From: Brachybacterium sacelli
GTDB taxonomy: Bacteria; Actinomycetota; Actinomycetes; Actinomycetales; Dermabacteraceae
Assembly (NCBI RefSeq): GCF_017876545.1
Contig: NZ_JAGIOD010000001.1
Location: forward strand, 2,666,001 to 2,730,000
Reading direction: 5' to 3'
DNA length: 64,000 bases
Both the position numbers and the translations under genes were made by a program. Below the pieces are notes generated by a model. The model did no database searches. It saw nothing but the letters and a program-made list of their open reading frames with translations, and was not told the DNA's origin. Position 1 is the first letter of the stretch; the number at the start of each line of letters is the position of its first letter. Shown here piece by piece: positions 25,931 through 34,185 of this stretch.

Positions 25931-27346
25931 ATGAACTCACCCTCGACCCGGCACGACGATGTCGTGCCGCTGGCACGCCTGCTGCTCGTGCTCATCCCGG
26001 CGATGCTGCTGGTCCCAGTCGCCAGCGACATGGTCTCCCTTGTCCTTCCCCGCATCGCGGGCCAGTTCGATGCCTCGACGCCTCAGGTGGCCTGGGTGGT
26101 GACCGGGTTCCTGCTCACCTGTGCGATCGGCATTCCGATCTACGGGCGGATGGCCGACCGGTACAGCCTCCGTTGGCTCTTCGTCATCGCGCTGGCCGTG
26201 TTCGGAATCGGGAACCTGGTCAGTGCTCTCGCACCGGATCTGCTGTTCCTGGTGGCCGGGCGCATCGTGGCCGGGGCCGGGGGTGCTGCGATCCCGGTGC
26301 TGGCCATCGTGGCTGCCACCCGGCTGCTGCCCCGAGGTCAGGCTGCGATCGGGGTCGGGTTCATCGCCGCCGCCGGGGGTCTGGGCACCGCGCTCGGCCC
26401 GGCCATCGGCGGCGGCCTCGGACAGGCGCTGGGCTGGCGGGCATTGTTCTGGCTGCTCGCCGTCTGGGCGGTGGCCCTCATCCCCGCCGTCGGCCGCGTC
26501 ATCACCGAAACACAGCCAGCCGATGCCCGCCGCATCGACATTCTCGGCGGCATCCTGCTCGGCGCCAGCGCCGGCCTGCTGCTGTTCGGCATCACCCAAG
26601 CCGAAGGCACCCACGGGTTCACCGCGCCCTCGTCATGGGGCGCACTGCTGGCCGGAGCAGCCACGGCGGCGCTCTTCGCGTGGCGCACTCGTTCGGCCAC
26701 GGACCCGTTCGTGCCACCGTCGCTGTTCGCCCACCGCGGCTACCTCGCCGCGGTCTCGGTGATCTTCCTGACGATGATGGTCAACCTCACCACCCTCGTG
26801 CTGGTCCCCCTCCTCCTCATCGACGTCAACGGACTCACCCCCGGCCAAGGCGCGCTGGTGATGATCCCCGGCGGACTGGCGCTCGCAGCCCTGGCACCAC
26901 TGGCCGGACGCATCGGCGCCAAGGGCGCCAACGAGGGCACCGTCGCACTGGCCGGACTGGGCATCATCGCGGCCTCGATGCTGTTCCTGTCCACCGTCGG
27001 CGCCGGAGCCGCCGCCATGTGGGCCGGTGTGGCCGTCTTCGCACTCGGCGCCGGATTCGCACTCGTCGTCACCCTCACCACCAGCGCGCTCAGCCACCTC
27101 CTCCCACTGGGCCAGGTCGGCGCCGGAGTCGGCATCTTCCAAGGCGCGCAGTTCCTCGGCGCAGGCACCGGCCCCGCGGTGTTCGGTGTCCTGCTCTCAG
27201 TCCGCCAGGCCAGCGACACCGACCCGATCAACCCCCTCTACACCGGCAACGCGTCCGCCTACTCCGACACCTTCCTCATCCTGACCCTGGTCACCGTGCT
27301 GGCCGTGGCCGCCGCACTACGCCTGCGGAACGCGCGAGCGGCATGA
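25931..27346 (+). CDS. MFS drug transporter (DHA2-like)
   Basis: 471 residues with about 13-14 hydrophobic helices. Motif A-type loop GRMADRYSLRWLFVIALAVF and helix-4 region GRIVAGAGGAAIPVLAIVA place it with multidrug efflux permeases of the DHA2/EmrB type. ATG at 25931. The 90-bp leader carries the AACTGCAAC box and an AT-rich stretch. It ends before AraC regulator 4. Confidence 0.86.
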   Translation: MNSPSTRHDDVVPLARLLLVLIPAMLLVPVASDMVSLVLPRIAGQFDASTPQVAWVVTGFLLTCAIGIPIYGRMADRYSLRWLFVIALAVFGIGNLVSALAPDLLFLVAGRIVAGAGGAAIPVLAIVAATRLLPRGQAAIGVGFIAAAGGLGTALGPAIGGGLGQALGWRALFWLLAVWAVALIPAVGRVITETQPADARRIDILGGILLGASAGLLLFGITQAEGTHGFTAPSSWGALLAGAATAALFAWRTRSATDPFVPPSLFAHRGYLAAVSVIFLTMMVNLTTLVLVPLLLIDVNGLTPGQGALVMIPGGLALAALAPLAGRIGAKGANEGTVALAGLGIIAASMLFLSTVGAGAAAMWAGVAVFALGAGFALVVTLTTSALSHLLPLGQVGAGVGIFQGAQFLGAGTGPAVFGVLLSVRQASDTDPINPLYTGNASAYSDTFLILTLVTVLAVAAALRLRNARAA

Positions 27347-27438
27347 CGCTCCGCCACCGTGGCCACCGATCGGTGACGTCATCGCGGTGCCGCCCGACCG
27401 TTCGTTCCGGTCAGCGCGGCCGCGACCACTCGTGAGGC

Positions 27439-28437
27439 ATGTCGGTGAGGACCGGAGCCGCACACACCACGGCCACCTCTCCCGTCAGCCGGCCGTCCGG
27501 ACGTGCCGGCCCGGCCCGACTCGCCGAGTCCACAGAGTTCCACCCGATCATCGCGCGGACACACACCATCCATCGCCCCATCGATCCAGTGGCCTACGAC
27601 TGTGTGAAGTTGATCTTCGTCCGCCGCGGCTCAGCGATCCTGCTCAGCGAGTTCGGCGAGAAACCCGTCAGCGTCGGCGACGTCATCACGCTCGGGGCGA
27701 ACACTCTGTGCGGCAGTGAGCCCGAGGGCTCGATCACCGCCACGACCCTCTACCTGGACCGCGACTACGTGATCGATCAGGTCTTCTGGCAGCACGCCGC
27801 CTTGCTGGCCGACCGCCTCGACGCGCAGGACTTCGCAGACGAGTTGTACACCGAACCCGCACAGATACTCCACCTCGGTGAGCACCGCGCCGGGATGCTC
27901 ATGCCCTGGCTCGACGAACTGGTCTCCCTCAGCCTCGGCGGGCCGTCGCCGGAACGCTTCTACCGGATGCAAGCGCTGCTGTTCGCGGTGCTTGATGTCA
28001 TCACGCCATACGTGAGAACGACTCCCGTGCGCCGATCCGCGACCCAGCGCAGGACGGAGTATCCGAGTGTTCTGCACTACCGCAAGTTCGCACCGCTACG
28101 GAGCGAGGCACGGTGGGCCGTCGAGCTGCTGCGCGGGGCGACTGACAGACGGTGGACGCTCCAGACCCTCGCGGATGCGGTGCATCTATCACCCTCACAG
28201 CTCGGCCGGATGTTCGTCGACGCCTACGGCAAGCCCCCGATTGCCTACCTGGCCGCCATCCGAGCCGAGCATCTCGCCCGACTATTGCGAGAGACCGATA
28301 TGCCGATCGAGACCGCGATGCGCAAGGTCGGCTGGCACAGCCGCGGCCACGCCGCCCGCATGTTCCGCCAGACGGTCGGCGTCACCCCGGTCCGGTACCG
28401 CCAGCTCGTCCGAAAGCACCACCACGCCGCCGCCTAA
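27439..28437 (+). CDS. AraC-family regulator 4, next to the intact relaxase
   Basis: 332 residues. Sensor part YDCVKLIFVRRGSAILLSEF and ITATTLYLDRDYVIDQVFWQ; DNA-binding part LADAVHLSPSQLGRMFVDAY and RKVGWHSRGHAARMFRQ. It is the paralogue lying directly upstream of the full-length relaxase (gap 36 bases, same strand) and could be the original regulator of traA from which the cargo-linked copies arose. The sensed ligand is unknown. Confidence 0.82.
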   Translation: MSVRTGAAHTTATSPVSRPSGRAGPARLAESTEFHPIIARTHTIHRPIDPVAYDCVKLIFVRRGSAILLSEFGEKPVSVGDVITLGANTLCGSEPEGSITATTLYLDRDYVIDQVFWQHAALLADRLDAQDFADELYTEPAQILHLGEHRAGMLMPWLDELVSLSLGGPSPERFYRMQALLFAVLDVITPYVRTTPVRRSATQRRTEYPSVLHYRKFAPLRSEARWAVELLRGATDRRWTLQTLADAVHLSPSQLGRMFVDAYGKPPIAYLAAIRAEHLARLLRETDMPIETAMRKVGWHSRGHAARMFRQTVGVTPVRYRQLVRKHHHAAA

Positions 28438-28458
28438 CGTTGCTCGCTCCGCGCCGGG

Positions 28459-28470
28459 GCGCACCTGACC
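28459..28470 (+). promoter_or_regulatory. GCACCTGAC element before the relaxase start
   Basis: GCGCACCTGACC ends three bases before the traA ATG, where a ribosome-binding site would be expected but is absent. The core recurs as GTGCACCTGAC at 47646-47656 before stub R6. On the minus strand GGTGCACCTGACC occurs at 3161-3173 and 6599-6610, with GCGCACCTGA at 14626-14636 and related GTGCACC sites at 9284-9295 and 11246-11255. It may be a regulator site, an oriT component or a translational element. Confidence 0.5.
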
Positions 28471-28473
28471 TAC

Positions 28474-31400
28474 ATGACGGTCTCAATGCGGGTGATGAGC
28501 GCTGGCGATGGCTATAAGTACCTTCTGCGCTCCGTCGCCGCCGCGGACGGCGATCGCTCACTGTCGACACCCCTGACGCGCTATTACGCGGAGGAAGGTA
28601 CGCCGCCCGGTCAGTGGCTGGGCTCCGGTGTCGCCTCGCTCGGCAAGGGGCAGCTCTCGGTCGGTGATCGGGTGTCGGAGGCCCAACTCCAGCTCTTGAT
28701 GGGGATGGGTCGCGACCCGATTACTGGCGACCCGCTCGGTCTGGCGTTCCCTGCCTACAAGTCGGTGTCCGAGCGGATCGAGGCGCGGATCGCCGACCTG
28801 AACGCGGGCCTGAGTCCGGGCGCGAAGGGTGAGGCGGTCGCGCAGATCGAGACCGAGGAGAGCGCGCGTGGGACGCGGCAGGCTGTGGCGGGGTTCGACT
28901 TCACGTTCTCGATCCCGAAGTCCGCCTCAGCGTTGTGGGCCGTTGCCGACGCCGGGACACAGGCGTTGATCGGGGAGGCGCATCATCGGGCGGTTGCGGA
29001 GATGGTTGCGTTCATGGAGCGAGAGGTTGCAGCCACCCGTACCGGCGCAACCGCCGGGGACGGGGCCGTTGCACAGGTCGATGTCACCGGGCTGGTGGCC
29101 ACGGCGTTCGATCACTTCGACTCCCGCGCCGGCGACCCTCACCTGCATACCCACGTCGTCATCTCCAACAAGGTCAAGACGACCTTGGATGGAAAGTGGC
29201 GGTCTCTGGATGGGCGGCCGATGCACGCCGCCGTGGTCGCGCTCTCGGAGCTGCACGCGGCTGTGTTCGCCGATCAAATGACCCGCACGTTCGGCGTCGA
29301 GTGGGAGGCCCGGGACATGGGCCGTGACCGGAACCCGGCGTGGGCAATCGCGAGCGTGCCGGAGAAGCTGGTTGTCGAATTCTCCACCCGCGCCCGGCAC
29401 ATCGACGTCGAGAAGAACCGGCTCATCGCCGCGTACGTCGCCAAGCACGGACACCAACCGTCCACAGCGACGATCATCAAGCTCCGGGCACAGGCCACCC
29501 TTGCCACTCGGCCGGAGAAGGAGGTGCGGTCGCTGGCCGACCTCACCAGCGAGTGGCGCAGTCGCGCCACGACCGTTCTCGGTCAGGACGCCACCGCATG
29601 GGCACGCGCCGTCGCCGACAACGCGGCACCCTTGCTGCTGCGGGCCGATGATGTGCCGTTGGATGTGATCGCCGAACTCGGCGAGAGCGTCGTCAGTGTC
29701 GTGGGTGAGAAGCGGTCGACGTGGCGGCGGTGGAATCTGATGGCGGAGGCGTCGCGCCAGACGATGGGCTGGCGGTTCGCCTCGATGCGGGATCGGGAGG
29801 CGATCGTCGGGATGGTCGCCGATGCCGCCGAAGGCGTCTCGTTGCAGCTGACGCCGCCCGACCTCGCCACCAGCCCTGTGACGTTCCGCCGGGTGGACGG
29901 CACCAGTGTGTTCCGGCCTCGGCATTCCACGGTGTTCTCCTCCGAAGAACTCCTCGCGGCCGAGGACCGGCTGCTCGACCGCGCGCGCACCCTCACCGCG
30001 CCCACCGTCCCGCTGGCGACGGTGGAGAAGATCACGTCCCGCCCGGACGCCGAGGGGCGGATGCTTGGCGAGGACCAGGCCGACGCGCTGATGAAGGTCG
30101 CCGTCTCGGGCCGGATGCTCGACGTGCTGGTCGGCCCCGCCGGCGCGGGCAAGACCACGGCCATGTCCGCGCTGCGGCGGGCATGGGAGAAGGAACACGG
30201 CGCCGGGTCCGTGGTCGGGCTGGCGCCGTCCGCGGTCGCGGCGCAGGTGCTTGCCGAGGACTTGGGAATCGCGACGGAGAACACGGCAAAGTGGTGGCAG
30301 AACCATCTCACCCGTGGCGAGACGTTCGAGTCGGGTCAGCTCGTCATCATCGATGAGGCATCTCTGGCCGGCACCCTTTCACTGGATCGCCTCACGCACC
30401 TGGCCGAGCGGGCGGGAGCGAAAGTGCTGCTTGTTGGCGACTTCGCCCAGCTCCAGTCCGTGGACGCTGGCGGCGCATTCGGACTGCTCGTGAACGACCG
30501 AGATGACGCGCCCGAACTGGTCGACATTCACCGCTTCGTGAACACCTGGGAGAAGACGGCCTCACTGTCGTTGCGGCACGGGCGCACGCAGGTGATCGAC
30601 ACCTACCTCGACCACGGCCGCATCCGCGACGGTGACGCCGAGGCGATGACCGACGCTGCCTATGCCGCTTGGCGCGCCGACCGGAATGCGGGGTTGGTGT
30701 CGGTGCTGATCGCCGAGACCCGCGACGACGTCACCACCCTCAACCAGCGCGCCCGCGCGGACCTGATCCTCGACGGCACCTTGACACCGGGCCGGGAGGT
30801 GGAGCTGAACGGCGGCACCGCCGCCGGGGTCGGCGACACGATCATCACCCGCCGCAACGACCGCCGCCTCCGCAACAGCAAGGAGTGGGTGCGCAACGGC
30901 GACACCTGGATCATTACCAACGTCCGCGACGACGGCTCGGTCACCATGCGCAAGACCGGTCGCAGGTTCGGCGGCTCCATCCTCCTCCCGGCGTCCTATG
31001 TGGCTACGCACGTTGATCTCGGGTACGCGGTCACCGCCCACCGCGCCCAGGGCGTCACGGTCGACACCGCCCACGTTCTGGTGGAGCCGGCCACGGCGCG
31101 GGAGAACTTCTACGTCGCGATGACCCGCGGCAAGCACGCCAACCGGGCGTATGTGATCCTCGACCGGGCCGACGAGCACGCGAATCCGCATCCAGGTGAC
31201 AACCCCGAGGCCACTGGTCGCTCCGTGCTGTTCGGGGTGCTCCAGCACGTGGGTGCCGAGCTGTCCGCGCACGAGACCATCACCGCCGAACACGAGCGCT
31301 GGGGCTCGATCGCCCAGCTCGCCGCCGAGTACGAGACCATCGCCGCATCCGCCCAGCGCGACCGCTGGGCCACCCTCATCCGCGGCTCCGGCCTGACTGT

Positions 31401-32025
31401 CGAACAGGCCGACGCCGCGGTGGAGTCGGAAGCGTTCGGGGCGCTCACCGCCGAGTTGCGCCGCGCGGAGGCCAATCACCACGACCTCGATACCTTGTTC
31501 CCGCGGCTGGTCGCCGCGCGCGGGTTCGCCGATGCCGACGACATCGCCTCTGTACTGCACTACCGCGTCGCTCGTGCCACCGTGCGCCCGGCAGGCTCGG
31601 GCCGCACCCGCAAGACGCCACGGTTGATCGCCGGACTGATCCCCTCTGCGGACGGCCCGATGACCCGCGACCTGCGGCAAGCCCTCGATGAGCGGCGCGA
31701 ACTGATCGAGGCCCGCGCCGAGGCGGTCCTCGACACCGCACGCGACGCCGGGGAAGCCTGGACGCAGCCACTCGGTGAACCACCGCAAGACCCTCGCAAG
31801 ACGGTGACGTGGCAACGGCACGCCCGCACGATCGCCGCCTACCGTGACAGATACGGCATCGCCGACGACACGCCACTCGGCCCGGCACCGGAGAACGCGG
31901 CGCAGAAGATCGACGCGGCTCGCGCAAGAAGCGCACTTGCGCGGGCAGAGGAAGCCGCTCGCCAGCCCGCGGGCGCCACCGAGCTCCGCCCGATCGAGCG
32001 GACCTCCCCCGAGCGGAGCCTGTGA
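28474..32025 (+). CDS. traA: MobF conjugative relaxase with helicase domain (TraA/TrwC type)
   Basis: 1,183 residues. The relaxase domain starts at once, with tyrosines Y14/Y16 and Y37/Y38 near the N-terminus and the three-histidine metal motif HLHTH (223-227). The helicase part has Walker A GPAGAGKT (554-561), Walker B LVIIDEASLAG and later UvrD/RecD-type motifs (GYAVTAHRAQGVT, VAMTRGK). It nicks oriT, stays bound to the strand through tyrosine and unwinds it for export through the coupling protein. Only this copy is complete; five N-terminal stubs lie elsewhere in the element. No recognisable ribosome-binding site precedes the ATG. Confidence 0.92.
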   Translation: MTVSMRVMSAGDGYKYLLRSVAAADGDRSLSTPLTRYYAEEGTPPGQWLGSGVASLGKGQLSVGDRVSEAQLQLLMGMGRDPITGDPLGLAFPAYKSVSERIEARIADLNAGLSPGAKGEAVAQIETEESARGTRQAVAGFDFTFSIPKSASALWAVADAGTQALIGEAHHRAVAEMVAFMEREVAATRTGATAGDGAVAQVDVTGLVATAFDHFDSRAGDPHLHTHVVISNKVKTTLDGKWRSLDGRPMHAAVVALSELHAAVFADQMTRTFGVEWEARDMGRDRNPAWAIASVPEKLVVEFSTRARHIDVEKNRLIAAYVAKHGHQPSTATIIKLRAQATLATRPEKEVRSLADLTSEWRSRATTVLGQDATAWARAVADNAAPLLLRADDVPLDVIAELGESVVSVVGEKRSTWRRWNLMAEASRQTMGWRFASMRDREAIVGMVADAAEGVSLQLTPPDLATSPVTFRRVDGTSVFRPRHSTVFSSEELLAAEDRLLDRARTLTAPTVPLATVEKITSRPDAEGRMLGEDQADALMKVAVSGRMLDVLVGPAGAGKTTAMSALRRAWEKEHGAGSVVGLAPSAVAAQVLAEDLGIATENTAKWWQNHLTRGETFESGQLVIIDEASLAGTLSLDRLTHLAERAGAKVLLVGDFAQLQSVDAGGAFGLLVNDRDDAPELVDIHRFVNTWEKTASLSLRHGRTQVIDTYLDHGRIRDGDAEAMTDAAYAAWRADRNAGLVSVLIAETRDDVTTLNQRARADLILDGTLTPGREVELNGGTAAGVGDTIITRRNDRRLRNSKEWVRNGDTWIITNVRDDGSVTMRKTGRRFGGSILLPASYVATHVDLGYAVTAHRAQGVTVDTAHVLVEPATARENFYVAMTRGKHANRAYVILDRADEHANPHPGDNPEATGRSVLFGVLQHVGAELSAHETITAEHERWGSIAQLAAEYETIAASAQRDRWATLIRGSGLTVEQADAAVESEAFGALTAELRRAEANHHDLDTLFPRLVAARGFADADDIASVLHYRVARATVRPAGSGRTRKTPRLIAGLIPSADGPMTRDLRQALDERRELIEARAEAVLDTARDAGEAWTQPLGEPPQDPRKTVTWQRHARTIAAYRDRYGIADDTPLGPAPENAAQKIDAARARSALARAEEAARQPAGATELRPIERTSPERSL

Positions 32026-32057
32026 TCTGAGCCCGCGGGAGTGTCGGTGCGGCGGCG

Positions 32058-32063
32058 TAGAAT
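32058..32063 (+). promoter_or_regulatory. -10 box giving a probable leaderless CBASS message
   Basis: TAGAAT ends six bases before the ATG at 32070, so transcription would begin at or next to the A of the start codon. The -35 region is poor. Leaderless starts are common in actinobacteria. The alternative start at 32112 has GGAGG four bases upstream. Confidence 0.5.
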
Positions 32064-32069
32064 AGTTAC

Positions 32070-33185
32070 ATGGCTGTAGTTCCTGCAAGTTCGACCGATC
32101 CCGGAGGCGAGATGCCTTCCGGACCGGTCTACGCGCCCGGACGGCAGGACCATCCCCCCACGACAAGTGAGCCAGCACCCCCATCCTTCGATCGCTTCCA
32201 GATCCTCGCCCTCGATGGTGGCGGAGCCAAGGCACTGTTCACCGCTCACGTGCTCGCGCGCCTGGAACAGGACCTCGACGTCAGCATCAAGGACTCCTTC
32301 GACCTGATCGCTGGCACATCGGCGGGCGGGATCGTCGCGCTCGCGCTGGGTGCCGGTCTCACCCCGGGCGAGATCGTCGAGCGCTACGAAGAACTGGTCA
32401 AGGCAGTCTTTCCGGCCACGCGCCGGCGACTCTGGCGGCGGCCACGCCAACTCAGTGCGCCCATCTACGACGGCGATGCGCTGCGCACTGCCTTGACGAC
32501 GGTGCTCGGCGAGCGGCTGCTCGGGGACAGCGCAAAGCGGCTGCTCATCCCTGCGTGGGACGTGCAACGGGGCGCCGTGCACATCTTCAAGACGCCACAC
32601 CACACGCGGCTCGCCCGTGACTGGCGCATCCCGATGGTGGACATCGCGATGGCGACCTCGGCGGCGCCGCTCTACTTCGCGGCCGCGCGCGTCGATGGAC
32701 ACCGCCTCATCGACGGCGGCGTTTGGGCGAACAACCCCTCCGTCGTCGCAATCGCCGAGGCCGTGAGCATGCTCGACGTACCACTGGCCTCGATCAGGGT
32801 GCTCAACGTCGGGACTATTGATCAGCTCACGAACCACCCCAAGCGCCTCGATCGTGGCGGGCTGTTCAACTGGGCGAAGCCGATCGCCCCTCTCATTCTC
32901 AACGCCGGAAGCCGTGGCGGGCAGGGCATCGCTGAACATCTGATCGGCAAGGATGCCTACACCAGATTTGACGCACGGGTTCCCGGCGATCTGTACGCAC
33001 TCGACTCGGTAGACCCGGACGACATCGCTGGGCTCGCCGCATCCGTCAGCCGCGAACTCAGCCCCGTCTACACAGAGCGGTTCGCGGCTCATCGCGCAGC
33101 CGAATACACGCCATTGATCGGAGACCCACACCGGGGCGACCCGACCAGCATGTCGACCGCGGAGGTCTCCGATGAAGCTCACTGA
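32070..33185 (+). CDS. capV: CBASS effector: patatin-like phospholipase (CapV)
   Basis: 371 residues. Patatin fold with the oxyanion loop LALDGGGAKAL (47-57), nucleophile GTSAGG (Ser84) and catalytic Asp in IDGGVWANNP (Asp215). CapV enzymes are switched on by a cyclic nucleotide from the neighbouring CD-NTase and degrade the inner membrane, killing the infected cell. Residues 1-38 are a disordered Pro-rich leader. The ATG at 32070 matches a leaderless start behind TAGAAT; 32112 is the alternative. The last 14 bases overlap the CD-NTase gene, so the operon is tightly coupled. Confidence 0.88.
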   Translation: MAVVPASSTDPGGEMPSGPVYAPGRQDHPPTTSEPAPPSFDRFQILALDGGGAKALFTAHVLARLEQDLDVSIKDSFDLIAGTSAGGIVALALGAGLTPGEIVERYEELVKAVFPATRRRLWRRPRQLSAPIYDGDALRTALTTVLGERLLGDSAKRLLIPAWDVQRGAVHIFKTPHHTRLARDWRIPMVDIAMATSAAPLYFAAARVDGHRLIDGGVWANNPSVVAIAEAVSMLDVPLASIRVLNVGTIDQLTNHPKRLDRGGLFNWAKPIAPLILNAGSRGGQGIAEHLIGKDAYTRFDARVPGDLYALDSVDPDDIAGLAASVSRELSPVYTERFAAHRAAEYTPLIGDPHRGDPTSMSTAEVSDEAH

Positions 33186-34185
33186 CTACTTCAACGTCCT
33201 GCTCAAGGACACCGTCAACCTCGGCCAGGTAAGGCTGGACCTCCTCGGCTCTCGCGTAGAGACGGTCTACAAGGCGTTGAAGGCCGACGAACAGATCGGA
33301 CACCTGATCGTCGGCAAGACGCCCCAGGGCTCGTGGGCGCACAAGACCATCATCAACCCGGTCGGCGATAACGAGTTCGATGCGGACTTCATGCTCGACA
33401 TGAGTGAGAACCCGGACTGGGCCGACGATCCCAAGAAGTACATCGAGCAGGTCTACGCGGCTCTGCACCGCCACAGCACCTACGGGACCATGCCGCACTC
33501 ACGCAAGTGCCGATGCGTCCGACTCGTCTACGCGAACTCCATGCACCTGGACATCGTGCCGCACCTCAACCTTGCTGATGGGCGTGAAGTCATCGTGAAC
33601 CGCGACGACAACGACTGGGAGCTGACCGACCCCGAGGGCTTCACGGACTGGATGAAGAACAAGGACGCGCTCGCGAAGGGCAACCTCCGCAAGGTCATCC
33701 GCCTGATGAAGTACCGGCGGGACCATAAGAACTCCTTCACCGGCACTCGGTCCATCCTCTTGACGACAATGCTGGGTGAGCAGGTCACCGAACTGCGCAC
33801 GCTGCTTGACCCCAGCTACTACAGTGACGTCCCGACCGCCCTCCTGCACATCGTCAAGGACCTCGACGCTTGGCTCCAGGCGAACCCGGGCACCGCTCCT
33901 GTCGCCGACCCATCCGGTTCCGGTGTGTACTTCGGCCACCGATGGGGTTCCGATCCCGAAAAAGCGCAGGCAACCTACACCTACTTCCGGGACCGCATCC
34001 ATGTCCACGCCTCCGAAATCGAGGAAGCGTACAAGGAGGAGAACAAGGAACGCAGCATCGAGCTATGGCAGGGCATCTTCGGCGACGGCTTCAAGGCCCC
34101 GGCCACCTCGTCCAGCAGCGCGAAGTTCCCGGCAGCAGCTCCCGCGGCCGCTTCCACCGTGGGGCGGTCTGGCCGCGCGGGATGA
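33172..34185 (+). CDS. CBASS CD-NTase (cyclic oligonucleotide synthase, SMODS type)
   Basis: 337 residues. Nucleotidyltransferase signature: GS motif in GKTPQGSWAHK (53-54), metal aspartates in EFDADF (Asp70 and Asp72) and a third in HLDIVP (Asp127). A helical cap follows. The C-terminus from about 305 is a flexible Ser/Ala tail ending in Gly (RSGRAG), the kind of end that Cap2 conjugates to a target to prime the enzyme. The product nucleotide cannot be read from sequence. The stop overlaps the Cap2 start (ATGA). Confidence 0.88.
   Translation: MKLTDYFNVLLKDTVNLGQVRLDLLGSRVETVYKALKADEQIGHLIVGKTPQGSWAHKTIINPVGDNEFDADFMLDMSENPDWADDPKKYIEQVYAALHRHSTYGTMPHSRKCRCVRLVYANSMHLDIVPHLNLADGREVIVNRDDNDWELTDPEGFTDWMKNKDALAKGNLRKVIRLMKYRRDHKNSFTGTRSILLTTMLGEQVTELRTLLDPSYYSDVPTALLHIVKDLDAWLQANPGTAPVADPSGSGVYFGHRWGSDPEKAQATYTYFRDRIHVHASEIEEAYKEENKERSIELWQGIFGDGFKAPATSSSSAKFPAAAPAAASTVGRSGRAG

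Noticed and set aside
28927..30306. 459-codon frame antisense to the relaxase
   Set aside because: Arises from codon bias of traA; no domain recognised and no ribosome-binding site.
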